DNA of 64,000 nt from Obelidium mucronatum (taxonomy: Eukaryota > Chytridiomycota > Chytridiomycetes > Chytridiales > Chytriomycetaceae): NCBI GenBank assembly GCA_025765595.1, contig JAIVFH010000043.1:186001-250000 (forward strand). The letters are read 5' to 3'. A program made the translations under genes and the position numbers. The notes beneath the pieces are model-generated. The model was not told the origin of the DNA. It worked only from the letters and a program-made list of their open reading frames with translations, and ran no database searches. Shown here piece after piece: positions 1 to 19,501 of this stretch (position 1 is the stretch's first letter; each line of letters opens with the position of its first letter).

Positions 1-98
1 AGTCAGCTCCCATGCTTGTCCCGTGGATTTGGAACATGTTGAGCACTTTTTTTTTTGGTTAAAAAAGAAATTTTAGGTATACGCACTCACAAAATCGA

Positions 99-128
99 GT
101 GAGAGAGAGAGAGAGAGTGAGAGAGAGA
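99..128. repeat. GA microsatellite
   Basis: An almost pure GA dinucleotide run next to the end of the ankyrin gene. It has no coding potential. Confidence 0.85.
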
Positions 129-130
129 AC

Positions 131-2991
131 TTAATGAAGAAAATTTACCTTATACCGCATCCCAAACCCAATCCTCACTGAACAAACACTACACCCCAAA
201 CTCCAACAATCCAACAAACTCTCCAAACTCGAAACCGGAGCCGCCGGCGCCGGCGCCAACAACAACAAATCCACCACCTCCATTTGATTATGATCCACCG
301 CCGCCAAAAGCGGGGTCCACCCAAAAACAGACTCTGCCCCCAAATCCGCACCACAATGCATCAAATCCATCGCAATCTCCTTGAACCCCTTCTCCGCCGC
401 CAAATGAAGCGGCGTGTTTTTGTATTTATCCACACAATTGACTGTCGCGCCGTTCGCCAACAGTAACGCTGAAATCTGCCGAGACCCCATGGAAACCGCC
501 AAATGGAGGGGCGTCCAAGATCCCTTCGGTTTCAACCAAGTTGATGGAAGCCCCGCGTTGGACCAACAGGGAAACGACTTGTTTGCAGTTGTTGTCTACG
601 GCCTGAGTGGAGTGGGGTTCGGTTGTAGGCGTTCAAAATGTCGGGGGAGACGTTGTGGTCTAGGAAGAGGGAGACGATTTCCTTGTGGTCGTAGGAGGCT
701 GCGAGGTGGATCGGGGTGTTGAGTTCGTTGTTGGGGGGTGTTTTGGTGGCGCCTTTTTCAATGAGTATGCGGCAAATGTCAAAGTGGCCGAACCGCGCGC
801 TGTGATGGAGTGGAGTGGATAGAAATGTGTTGTTGGGGGTGTCTAGGTCGGCGCCGGCGTCGATTAAGAGGGATACGGCTTTTGCGTTTCCGTGGATGCT
901 TGTCAAGTGTAGTGCTGTTGTGCTGCTGGATTTTGTTTTGGCGTTCACCGAGGCGCCGGCTTTGAGAAGAATCGCAATGATGGCGTCGTGTCCGCCTTCT
1001 GCTGCATAATGAAGGGGCGTCCACGCGTCACGGTCAACAGCATTGCAGGCGGCCCCAGTATGTAGTAAATTGACAACCATTGCTATGTAACCCCTTTCGC
1101 ATGCATAATGCAAAGCAGTTCTATCGTTATCGCAGACATTTGTTCTGTGAACTAAATCGCTGGGTATATTTTCAAGACGGTTGTCCCAAACAGCAAGAAA
1201 AAAGGGTCCTGAAAAAAAAAATACACAGCATTAAAAGAGTAATAAAAGGGAGTCGCATTTTTTTTTTTTTTACCATAAACTGCGATTTTCGTTCAAAATC
1301 CTTCAACCGACGTAATTCCCGGCAATAAACCGCGATATCTCCCAACACATAATCCATCGGCCTCCACCCAAAATCATCCTTAATCTCCAACACCGCATCC
1401 ACATCCTTGGAATACTGCAGCAGAACCTTCACAGTTTCAAGAGACCCTGATTTCACAGCTTCATGTATGGCAGCTTGACTATGCTCCCCGTAAAACTGGC
1501 GCGGCGTCCAGCCCTCGACTTCTAGGGTCCGCGTTCCCGAATTCAAGGAGGTGGCGGACAGATGGTCGCGTTTCCCTGATTTGGCAGGCGTTGTAGATTA
1601 ATGGGGATTTGGAGAGTTTATGGAATATCAAGTCGGCTTTTTGGAGGATTTCTTCTCCGCTTGCGTTCTTACTACCTAGTATTATTGCTGCCTGGTAAGT
1701 TGTTGTTGTTGCTGTTGGTATTGTGAGAACCGAGTATCCTCTTAATTAGCCAAGCAAATCCAAAATCAAACGCTGCAAGCAACCCAGAGACAGGGTATAA
1801 AGAAACGAAACGAGCGACATCTTCCCCACCACCACCGCCGACAGGCTCAGCACTGAAATGAGATATCCCATGCATCAGAATATACCGAAATGAACTATCC
1901 GGAACACCAGCAACACTCAAATCCGGAGGAGCCGCCACAGCATTCACAAACACTCTATACATTTGAGATTCATTGAGCTGCAATGTCAACAACTTCAACA
2001 CTTTTGTATCCACCAACACTTGAAGACATTTTTCAGTGATTTTGGCGTCTGCCTGAGACATGTTGAGTTTCTTTACGAGAGCAGTATCTTTGGATAGGTA
2101 TTCGTACACGGTTTTATGTTTGATTTCTAGTTTGCTGGACCCGATGCCGTCGTATGGTTTCAGGAGGGGTGAGATCCAGGAGAGTTGGTCTCGTACTGAA
2201 TCGATATCCAGCGAGAGAAAATAAGAGACACTGTCAATGTCAAGTGGGGATTTCAGACAAAGTATCAAGCTGAGCAACTCGAGCACAGAGGTAGAGAACG
2301 AGGCGTCACCACTACCCGCTTGATGATGCTGCATCACCCGATTCAAAATACTTCCGTAAAGATCATCAATACCAAGTTCACTAGCCAAAGTCTCTTCAAA
2401 TCTAGCCACGAATTCAACCGTATTCCGTGGTTTCGTGGGCCCACCCGATCTCATACTTCTTGGAATGATGGTCTCAAACGCAACGACAAGTGCCAAGAAG
2501 CTTCCATTGCATTTATCTACAATCTGTTGCATCCAGAGATCCAGGTTTGGATTGCCGGCGAGGAATTTCAACCCTTTGAGGCGGGACCGAGCAAACGCTT
2601 CGAGGTCTAGGCGATTGTTTCCGCTACTGGAATCAAACTTTTGGATTTCTGATTCTGAGAGGTGGTCGTAGAGGTCCAAGTCGCCAGGCCGGCTGGTTAC
2701 TAGGAATCGGATTGAGGGGGGAAGGAGGTTGCTTCCAATGAGTTCTAGAAGGTCGTTTCGTTTGGTTGGGTCGCATTCGTCGAGAGCGTCGATGCATATT
2801 AGAAGTGGGGTATCGCCGAGTGGTTCTGCAATCAAGGTGCTGAAGATTTCGTATAGGGTGGGTGGGTTTTTGGGACCCTGACTTCCAAACCACATGTCTG
2901 AGTGTTTTCGAATGGCGTCGCTGACTGATGCATGATTTTGAGCCAGCTTTTTTTTGTTTGTTGTTTTATAGGTTCAGCAAAAAAAAAAAAA

Positions 2992-3036
<45 letters not shown>

Positions 3037-3947
3037 ACAAGAAATCAAAGTTTTTTTTTTACCTCAAACGCAAGAGTCTTTACAACTCTGACGGAATCCA
3101 AATCAGCTGTATGGTTGAAATAAAAACTCAGTGGGTTTGGCAAATCAACTGTAGTCTTGAACTTGCTAATGACAACATCCACCATGGTTGACTTGCCACA
3201 CCCAGCTTCTCCACACAACCAAAACACGTTGGACGAATCGGGATTATTCCACCAGTCCATTATTTTGTCAACAAGCCATTCTCTGCCAGAGACTCTAATA
3301 AATGAGCGTCTTGACTCGAAGGGATTGAGTCTCTTGTGCAGGTCGCTTTTCGAGAGAGCGGTGGTGGTGTTTGTGGAAGCAAATAGGTGTTCGAGTTTGG
3401 CTTCAAGAGCGCGGTAGAGTGGTTCAAGAGATTTCGGAAGATCAATAGGGCATTCGGATGTGCTTTCTATTGTAACAGCGTCTTCAATCAGTCGTTCGCC
3501 TCTGCAAGAAATAATGAGGTCGTTTGTTAATTTACAAAGTTTTGTACGGAGGTGAGCGAGAAAAAAAACACACATTGCAGCCAAAAGACGCTCATTCAAA
3601 TCCGCAGCGTTGGTCAAAGTATTCTCAGTGATTAATGGATTAACAGAGATAGGTATTCCCAATTTTGCGGCAATAATCTCAAGAGTAGTTGTATGGGACG
3701 CAAGATATTTCTCGAGAACATGTTTGAAAGTTTGTATATCGTCATATTGGTGGAGTGGCTGTTGTTGATGTCGCTTGTTGGAGGACGGCTCTGTTGTGTC
3801 ATCAGAAGCGGGTCTCTTGTCATGGAGTGGAACAGGTGGTGGGATATGTTCTGGGTTGGAAGAGTTTATAGGAGGGTTTAAGACGGGCGGTTGCAGTTCT
3901 TGGCGTTCGGTATTTCTTTTGGTTCCACTGTTGGAGCACTGTGTCAT
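131..3947 (-). CDS. NACHT-type STAND NTPase with C-terminal ankyrin repeats (NLR-like), frame-broken
   Basis: The start is the ATG at 3947. The first exon (to about 3063) has a charged, low-complexity N-terminus and then a P-loop GEAGCGKST. After an intron of about 140 nt carrying A and GA runs, the block 2895-1672 holds a Walker B-like LLICIDALDECD and a sensor-like LVTSRP motif, as in fungal NACHT proteins. Blocks 1546-1172 and 1113-131 encode at least six ankyrin repeats (TPLH motifs). This N-NTPase-ankyrin order is that of fungal NLR-like proteins thought to act in non-self recognition or signalling; the function here is inferred. The join near 3063/2924 does not keep phase with canonical sites. 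One ankyrin repeat between about 603 and 530 needs two +1 frame changes, so the gene is either decayed or carries sequence errors. The last repeat runs into a non-ankyrin tail that stops at 131. Confidence 0.75.
2979..3034. repeat. A-run followed by (GA)17 inside an intron
   Basis: A poly-A run is directly followed by a pure GA dinucleotide run. On the minus strand it forms a T/CT-rich tract within the first intron of the NACHT-ankyrin gene. Confidence 0.9.
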
Positions 3948-4024
3948 GAAAAGAAATTATTGGTAGTATAAGAAATGTATAGAGAAGAAGGAATAAGGAA
4001 TGCACTGGCTTAAGTGGCGCAAAA

Positions 4025-4708
4025 TTAAAAGAGCATTGGAAAAGGAAGGAAGTCACCGCCTTCAGCGGTAGCGGAATAGATCAAACAAACACATACGTGA
4101 CAACAGGACAATGAGTGGGTATTCAAAATCCTTCCTTTTGCTTCAACATATTTCAAGCTGTGGGGTAACCACAGCTTCCCGTCCTTTCCGTGTTCAGCGC
4201 CAATCAACTCTGCCGCATCTCTCATTCCTTGCGGGGTTCTCTTTTCGCCGACGATGCGGATCTCGAAGCGCTCGTTCGCGCGCTTGCAGCCGCGGCAGTG
4301 GAAGCTGAACGGCGTAGTCGTCTGGGCGAGCACGGCGTCGGCGCCGCGCAGCACGCCGGCGTCTTCGAGCGCGCGCACGGCGTCCTTCGCAAGCAGCAGC
4401 GCCAGCGGCGCCCCGCCGTCGCCGCGCCGCCACGCACCGCCGCTGAACGCCCACGCCGCCTTCGTCTTCGCCGCCTTCGCAAGCAGCGCCGCGTCGAGCG
4501 CCGCCGCGCTGGCCGCAGACTGCCGCACGAGCGCGCCGAGCACCGCGTCGAGCCCCGCGTTCTTGGCGGCGCACAAGCCGCACGCCGCCGTCGGCGTCGG
4601 CGTCTGAACTGCCGTCGGCGCGTCGAGCTGCGGCAGCCCGCCAAACAAGAGCGGCGCTTCGAGCGCCGCAAGGAACCCGTGGCTGCCTGTGCCGTCGAGC
4701 CAGTCCAT
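4025..4708 (-). CDS. Unrecognised protein with two CxxC pairs, GC-rich 5' half
   Basis: An ATG at 4708 opens a continuous frame of about 227 codons. The N-terminal two thirds is alanine-rich and encoded by very GC-rich DNA (about 4250-4690). The C-terminal part is normal in composition. A CGLC pair around residue 42 and a CRGC pair around residue 136 could bind a metal. A following segment (RFEIRIVGEKRTPQGMRDAA) looks globular. I do not recognise the family. The last 30 or so codons may be intron read-through, since a GTATGT donor-like site lies near 4096. It lies head-to-tail downstream of CRIPT, with 134 bp between the CRIPT stop and this start. Confidence 0.5.
   Translation of the reverse strand: MDWLDGTGSHGFLAALEAPLLFGGLPQLDAPTAVQTPTPTAACGLCAAKNAGLDAVLGALVRQSAASAAALDAALLAKAAKTKAAWAFSGGAWRRGDGGAPLALLLAKDAVRALEDAGVLRGADAVLAQTTTPFSFHCRGCKRANERFEIRIVGEKRTPQGMRDAAELIGAEHGKDGKLWLPHSLKYVEAKGRILNTHSLSCCHVCVCLIYSATAEGGDFLPFPMLF
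4055..4069. repeat. GC mini-hairpin, CCGCC-type (imperfect)
   Basis: The sequence ACCGCCTTCAGCGGT pairs as ACCGC/GCGGT. It lies in the 3' part of the unknown minus-strand gene and belongs to the same family as the perfect hairpins near 46.1 and 48.1 kb. Confidence 0.5.
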
Positions 4709-4842
4709 AGGTTCAAGGTTGCCGAGTTGAAATGTTATTTAAAACGAAGAAAAATTAACGAGGAATTTAACGGTTTATTTAGAGTGCGTGCGTGAGTCAA
4801 GAACAGAGTTAAGAATGCGGATCGTGCTAGAGTCTGGGGGCT

Positions 4843-5281
4843 CTACTTGGCGGTTTGCTTGTACAGCTTCGTGTCCAGAATCTTGACGCCACACATGGCG
4901 CAGATCCCATTCTAGTTTGGTAGCGTAAGAGACGTTTACAATCAGATTTGACCTAAAAAAATAGAGTTGTAAAAACCTTGTAGCTGCAGTTTTGGCAGTA
5001 ATGCGATCCTTCTTGGTGGACTCTTGTTTTACACAGCTTGCATCTTGTTTCATACCTGATTTCTTTTCACAGTCAAATGACGAGTCACTTAGAGCAATCC
5101 ACGCCGCGACTCACGGAGCAAACTTGTTCTTGTTCTTTTTCGACAGCAGAGTGTTTCCTGCCCCACGTCCCTTTGCACCAGAAGCACTTGCACTCGAACT
5201 CGAGCTCTGACCATCGTTTGCCTTCCGCATTTCAGCATGAATCAATGTGCCGAGCTTCTTTTCGCATTTTGTGCAGACCAT
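4843..5281 (-). CDS. CRIPT: CRIPT family protein
   Basis: Three exons can be joined: 5281-5115, 5055-4977 and 4911-4843. Together they give 104 codons. The protein starts MVCTKCEKKLGTLI, has a serine-rich linker, then paired CxxC motifs (RCKLCKTRVH, HYCQNCSYK, GICAMCG) and the terminal KILDTKLYKQTAK, which is the CRIPT signature throughout and at the usual length of about 100 aa. Introns are GT-AG and all phases agree. CRIPT is known as a PDZ-binding cysteine-rich protein in animals and was placed in the activated human minor spliceosome by cryo-EM. A zinc-binding, RNA-processing role is therefore likely here. Its start is 68 bp from the PRP8 start on the other strand, so the two genes probably share a promoter. 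Confidence 0.95.
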
Positions 5282-5349
5282 CTAGTTGTATTAGTAAATA
5301 AATAGAAGTAAATAAAATAAAATAAAATAAATCAAAAAAAGAAAGACTG
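5282..5349. promoter_or_regulatory. Bidirectional CRIPT/PRP8 intergenic promoter
   Basis: Only 68 bp separate the two start codons. The gap is A/T-rich with repeated TAAAA units and has no evident TATA box facing either gene. The promoter role is inferred from geometry. Confidence 0.5.
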
Positions 5350-14171
<8,822 letters not shown>

Positions 14172-14371
14172 ACCATTTGTGAAATAAAAAATGTTGTTGC
14201 TTACGTGACGTCATTGTGGGTTCACTCATCTGGTTAAAAAATGATAACCCCTGTAACTCTGTTCCGAAAAACGCAGAAGATCCCAGGATCATTACAGTTT
14301 TGATTTAATCTGGATCTGGAACTGTGATTATCATTGGTAACTTAAATTTCTGCACGAGACAGAGCAGACAG

Positions 14372-14442
14372 GCATTGATGGTTTAGTGGCATAATTACCG
14401 CCTGCCACGCGGTAGTCCCGGGTTCGATTCCCGGTCAATGCA
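14372..14442 (+). tRNA. tRNA-Gly (GCC)
   Basis: A 71-nt cloverleaf. The acceptor stem GCATTGA pairs with TCAATGC and is followed by discriminator A. The anticodon loop is CTGCCAC, with anticodon GCC. The T-arm is CCCGG-GTTCGATT-CCGG and the D-arm begins TGGTTTAGTGG. It is intronless, and CCA is not encoded. A T-rich stretch follows. Confidence 0.95.
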
Positions 14443-15400
14443 TTTATTGCCATTGTTTTAGTTGTTTTCAAAAAGAGTGGCATCAGTGTTCATAAGGGTG
14501 ATGTCTACAGTTCATTCAGACATCAAGCAAACACCACATATTAAATGGCAATAAAGAATGTTTATTAAAGGAACATAAAGAATAGAAATAGCTGCATATG
14601 CCAGTACTGTTGGAGTACAGGCTGTGGTTATATGTTTGGAAGAGATACAGTGGCGTAGTGACTAATTTGGCACTTAACACCTAGCAATTACTCACCAGAT
14701 ATCTGTAGAATCTAAGGGAATGCAAGGGACAGTATTTCTTTGCTGGAATTTGTATGATGCATAACTACAACTGTATATTGGGCATTTAACCCTAAAAACA
14801 CAGTTGCATGCTTTTTGTCTACTCAGGAGTAGCACTTAGGGTCTTGATATCATTGCGCTAATACATAAAGTCAGGCACTCACTTTATCATTTCCATTGAA
14901 GCAAAAACATGGAATGCGAAGGGAGTCTGGGGACAATAAGGCTTGCCACTGCCAGTGGAATTTCATTGGAGCCACACCAAACCATATCTCAACATCATAA
15001 TAATGTTTGCTTTGAACTTAAGGTGCAGCACACTATTGCATTGTTTCTGTAGCTTCAGAGCAGCTTGAGTCAAGAATTTGCTTGGGAGCATCAGTGGAGT
15101 GCTGTAAAACACCGAGCCACACATTGGTGACTTAGCCCAAGAGCTATAGTTTTGCAGCCAACAGCTGACTGTGCGAGCTTGTAGTTTCTTAGGGAGCATA
15201 GCTAGCACAGGAAGATGTGTGCATCAATGTGATTGATAAGTATAGATGGTTTTGCAAATTTGCAGCACCATGGCACACTGCTTGCTGCTTTGCGGAAGGA
15301 GCAGTAGCTGTGTAGTCCATGAAAAGTGCTGATGTGGTGGTGTTTAGAATCGTGGGAGTAGGGTGATTTGTGAACCCCTTCCAGATCCCATAGTCAGCAG
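14443..15400. other. Gene-free stretch between two tRNA loci
   Basis: No convincing coding region, repeat boundary or RNA gene is visible. Short open frames on both strands lack start context and recognisable motifs. It may be decayed transposon sequence, given the element that follows. Confidence 0.4.
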
Positions 15401-15473
15401 GGGATCTAGCTCAAATGGTAGAGCGCTCGCTTAGCATGCGAGAGGCACTGGGATCAATGCCCAGGTTCTCCAT
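15401..15473 (+). tRNA. tRNA-Ala (AGC)-like gene, possibly degenerate
   Basis: 73 nt. The D-stem GCTC/GAGC, anticodon stem CTCGC/GCGAG with loop TTAGCAT (anticodon AGC) and T-stem CTGGG/CCCAG all pair. The acceptor stem GGGGATC/GTTCTCC has one T-T mismatch and one G-T pair. The D-loop has AAATGG where AGATGG or AGTGG is usual. The T-loop ATCAATG starts with A, as in some eukaryotic tRNA-Ala. It could be functional or a tRNA-derived relic. A retroelement fragment begins directly after it. Confidence 0.7.
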
Positions 15474-16958
15474 TGGTGTTGCTCAGTGAAGACATTCTCT
15501 TTCAGTTGGGAGACATCCAACCAACTCTAATACCAACGGGAAACAACCCGAAAGGAGAAATTGAGAAAGAAAGTAACCTGACACTAGATGAAATTAATAC
15601 CAAACTGGAAAAGTGGTTCAGAAACTGGATGGGACAACCAACAAACCAATACATGGAAGAAGACATGAACCCAATAAACTCCAAAACAGACAGATTCTCA
15701 TTCGAACAGATTGCAGGATATGGACTTATACCAGAAATAACCCACAAATGCATCAGAAAATGTGGAGTACAGAAGGCAGAAAGCATCAGAAGAATTATTG
15801 TACAAGCATGGAAAGACCTGAGATACGAAGTAAAGGAGAAAATCTGGAAACACCGCAACGAAAAGACAATTGAATTTGAACTTGCCTGCGGAATCACTGA
15901 GAAAAAAAAGAACAAGAGGAAAGATAAAAACCCCAGAAAAGAGGGACCCAGAAACAAAACTGAAAGGAACAATGAACCAAGAACAACCAGAACCACAAAG
16001 ATCAAAACTGAAACCATATGTCAACTATGCGAGGGTATAATGAATGCAACAGGAAACCATGAATGCTCAGGAAGAATGGGGAGAATTAAAAAAGCAATCA
16101 AAACGCTAATTGAAGATAGAAAAGGAATCAGGAAAATACGACCTGGATGGACAACAACTTCTAGCAGATACATGAACACATACGTCAAGAATGAAGAATT
16201 CGAACACAAACCAAAGAAGCGCCAAGTGCCAGGAAAGAAATTGAAAACCGATGAACAGAACAGACAGGGAAACAAAAAGAAGGAAACACACCGTGAGGAA
16301 AAGGAAAGTGAAAAGAAACAACTGAAAAGGAAACTGGAAGAACTACAAGAATATGAAGACAGAGCATTCAAGGAGCTGAGAAAAGGGAAAACGACATTAG
16401 AAGAAATCAGCCATGACATAGCAAGGGAAAGACAAAGACTGGAAATACCTGACCAAGATGTGGACATGGGACCGGTGTCCCTACAAATACCCAAAGGATG
16501 GCGACAAGGGTCGACCCATCCAGAGGGGACCCTACCAACACAAGGACCAAGCAAGCAGCAAGAGAACTGGAACCCCACAAGCAAGAGACATATGGTGGAA
16601 GGGAGGCCAGATGGGGGCTCTCTTTTTTCCCCACAGGGGTTTTTGATAACGAGGCCCCCGATAAGTGTGGAAGCTCAAGAGGAGCTGAGGGATGGGAGTG
16701 GAGGAAGTGGGGTTGTTGTAGATTAGGGGTGCACAATATAGGTGGAAACTCAAGACGAGTTGGAGGATGGGAGCGGGGAAGTGGTAGTGGTAGTAGACTG
16801 GGGATCTACAAGGGGGGTTAGGTGGAAATCATCGCAACCCGGAGTATGAGGCCGGGCAATACTAATCAATCTGAGTAATTGGGGGGAAAATAGTAGTTCG
16901 ACAAGTGTTTCTTACAAAATACAGTTCATACCAAAAAAAAAAAAAAAAAAAAAAAAAA
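15474..16958 (+). mobile_element. 5'-truncated non-LTR retrotransposon (LINE) 3' fragment with poly(A) tail
   Basis: A continuous frame without its own ATG start runs from the tRNA end to about 16726 (about 417 codons). Its first 140 residues (EIWK/IWKHRNEKTIEFEL-type block near residue 130) look like the region downstream of the reverse transcriptase in fungal LINE ORF2 proteins. They are followed by a lysine-rich stretch, a CQLC...HEC zinc-knuckle-like motif near residue 185, and a charged coiled coil (about 255-330). About 200 bp of 3' UTR and a run of 26 A (16933-16958) end the element. The RT and endonuclease are absent, so it cannot move by itself. The family assignment rests on pattern memory, not a search. 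Confidence 0.55.
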
Positions 16959-17026
16959 GCTTGCTGTTTTTGCTGTCTTTTGAGGTGCAACGCAAGTATA
17001 AAGCGCAACAAACAAGAAGGCATTGT

Positions 17027-17144
17027 AACTACGGCCATACACACCAAAAAGCACCGGATCCCGTCCGATCTCCGAAGTTAAGCTGGTGATGGCATTGTCA
17101 GTACTGCGGTGGGAGACCACGCGGGAATACAGTGTGCTGTAGTT
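17027..17144 (+). rRNA. 5S ribosomal RNA, copy 1
   Basis: 118 nt. The ends AACTACGGC and GCTGTAGTT pair as helix I. The internal box A/C region GATCTCCGAAGTTAAGC and GGGAGACCACGCGGGAATAC are the universal 5S core. A T5 run at 17143-17147 is a Pol III terminator. Confidence 0.96.
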
Positions 17145-17724
17145 TTTGTTTGTTTTGCCCTTGTCTCGCACGCGTTATGCTGGAAAATCTCACCATCAGC
17201 CCTCCACGGCATGTTTACGCCTAGTATCGCTGTGCCGCACACCTGTCAATAAAAAGTTAATAAAAAATTGAAAAGACACATGGTTTCCCGCACGAATCGG
17301 CAACCTCTTTTTTCTTCCAATATTGTGCGCTTAATTTCTGCCAACACAGGCGCGCCAACGGCACTGGGCTAGCACACCTACTTCTTGCGCTAAGCTGGCT
17401 AGCAGCTTTTGTTTTGAATTTCCTTTTGCACTTCCCACCCGTTCCGCCTAGCTTGCATCTCCTCCAAAATTTATACATGCCATGCTGAGAGTTTTCTTCC
17501 TTTTTGGAGACACTTTGCAACGGCCAAGAGAAAGAAAAAGCAGGCGGACATCTGTTATGGTAATCAGTTTGTCAAGCAAAATTTTTTTGACAAGCAGTGC
17601 GGTTTGTTTGGGAAGGCAAGTTGGATTCCAAAGGGGCTGTGTTTGTGTTCTCATAGCTTGCTGTTTTTGCTGTCTTTTGAGGTGCAACGCAAGTATAAAG
17701 CGCAACAAACAAGAAGGGCATTGT

Positions 17725-17842
17725 AACTACGGCCATACACACCAAAAAGCACCGGATCCCGTCCGATCTCCGAAGTTAAGCTGGTGATGGCATTGTCAGT
17801 ACTGCGGTGGGAGACCACGCGGGAATACAGTGTGCTGTAGTT
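17725..17842 (+). rRNA. 5S ribosomal RNA, copy 2
   Basis: This appears identical to copy 1 over its 118 nt, including helix I and the T5 terminator just downstream. It sits in the second tandem unit. Confidence 0.96.
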
Positions 17843-18404
17843 TTTGTTTGTTTTGCCCTTGTCTCGCACGCGTTATGCTGGAAAATCTCACCATCAGCCC
17901 TCCACGGCATGTTTACGCCTAGTATCGCTGTGCCGCACACCTGTCAATAAAAAGTTAATAAAAAATTGAAAAGACACATGGTTTCCCGCACGAATCGGCA
18001 ACCTCTTTTTTCTTCCAATATTGTGCGCTTAATTTCTGCCAACACAGGCGCGCCAACGGCACTGGGCTAGCACACCTACTTCTTGCGCTAAGCTGGCTAG
18101 CAGCTTTTGTTTTGAATTTCCTTTTGCACTTCCCACGTTCCGCCTAGCTTGCATCCCTCCAAAATTTATACATGCCATGCTGAGAGTTTTCTTCCTTTTT
18201 TGGAGACACTTTGCAACGGCCAAGAGAAAGAAAAAGCAGGCGGACATCTGTTATGGTAATCAGTTTGTCAAGCAAAATTTTTTTGACAAGCAGTGCGGTT
18301 TGTTTGGGAAGGCAAGTGTTTCCACCACAAATCGGCACCCTCTTTTTTCTTCCAATTCTGGAGCCATCTAATTTATTTGTTCATGAGATACACTAGAACA
18401 CCTT

Positions 18405-19501
18405 CTATACACAAAGCCGAAATCGTTTCAGAGTGGTTTTAAAAATATCTTGAACAATTCTTTGGTCATATATGTTTTGTGTGTCCAATAATAACTGTTC
18501 CTTTTCAAAGTCCTCGCATATGGTTGCCTGGAATCCGTTGAGAGTCATTTGGCATTCAAAGTCTTCCACATAGGATGAGAAGCGACAATCACGCAATGGA
18601 GTGACAATGTAGATTCTGGCCGTTGGTTTCTGTGAAAGGAGTCGGGCACATACAGGGGGTACTAGTCGTGCGTGGAGGGGCCCGTAACAGATATCGGCTC
18701 CATAAATTATATCGAATGTTGCAGTCGAGTTCTGGATGTGTGGTAATATTGGGATTGCAACATTCAGGGAAGCCGATGGTAAATTATCAGGGATCCAAGA
18801 CCAATCAAGGGCATAAACTGAAGTATTAGCAGACAGTCATTGGTTCGCACATTTTTCAAGGCGTTTTCGAGAACATCATGAAGGTAATCAGTCATGAAGA
18901 CATGGTTTGCCCCAAATTTGGCAGGCAGTAATCCCAACCACCCCAGTACCACAACCAAGCTCCAAAACAGGTTTGGTATTCGGCACGGGTATCTTTCCAG
19001 TGGAAATAAAATAGGCGAACCTGAAGGGGGTTTCGGTAAGGTGATATATTGACAGGTCTTGTGACTTACAAGGCAACCAGCCATCCACACAGTCACTCCA
19101 ACATCTTTCTCGGTACAGCTCATTTCCCGCATTTCAACAACTATATTTTTGGAGAAGCGAAGGGTTCTGACCCAAGCTTGCTCCTCATTATTGTGGTCTT
19201 GGTCTGAATGAACTGGCGGTTTCGTCAGTTCAGCCAAAAGATTGGAAACTCTTTCGACAGTTTCATCGACTTCTGACTCTGCTAAGTCGATTGGAGATTG
19301 CTTTGTCCAAAGGCTCATGATGGATGTCAACCATTGCGACAGTTGCCTCTCAAGGGAAGGGTTGATCAGATTACGACGTGATGGCAGGATGGATTCAATC
19401 TGTTCTAGAACGGGATATACAGCTTTAGCTGTTCGTTTGTTTGTCGAAAGGAGACTTGTCTCTAATTGTTCTATAGTCTCTGCTGGTGACTGTTTGGCCA
19501 T
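18405..19501 (-). pseudogene. Class-I SAM methyltransferase of the METTL21/EFM type, frame-broken
   Basis: The ATG at 19501 starts MAKQSPAETIEQLE. A helical N-terminal region is followed by VTVWMAGCL and the SAM motif VLELGCGTGVVGITA, then KFGANHVFMTDYLHDVLENA and YALDWSW...IIYGADICY. This is the layout of METTL21/EEF2KMT-type protein lysine methyltransferases. The pieces lie in different frames. There is a break after GCL (about 19075), one surplus base in the SAM motif (18923, between two GCC codons), and another break near 18845. No GT-AG introns fit all three. It is therefore either a decaying gene or a locus with sequence errors. The substrate is unknown; translation factors are the usual targets of the family. 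Confidence 0.7.

Larger units (their letters stand above)
16959..18316 (+). repeat. Two tandem 5S rDNA units, about 698 bp period
   Basis: The sequence starting GCTTGCTGTTTTTGCTG at 16959 recurs at 17657. The two units match closely over the 5S gene and spacer apart from small indels, for example CCCACCCG versus CCCACG. The spacing of the two 5S starts is 698 bp. A third unit is cut off after the motif GGGAAGGCAAG near 18318. The poly(A) of the upstream LINE fragment abuts the first unit exactly. Confidence 0.9.

Noticed and set aside
4194..4716. Several arginine- or alanine-rich frames on both strands in the GC-rich block
   Set aside because: GC-rich DNA lacks stop codons in all frames. Only the frame starting at the 4708 ATG continues into normal composition.
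16021..16584. Hydrophobic minus-strand open frame opposite the LINE fragment
   Set aside because: It is the mirror of a lysine-rich coding strand, which reads as serine/phenylalanine-rich on the other side.
16959..18316. CRISPR-like or satellite array
   Set aside because: The repeat is explained by two 5S rDNA units of 698 bp.
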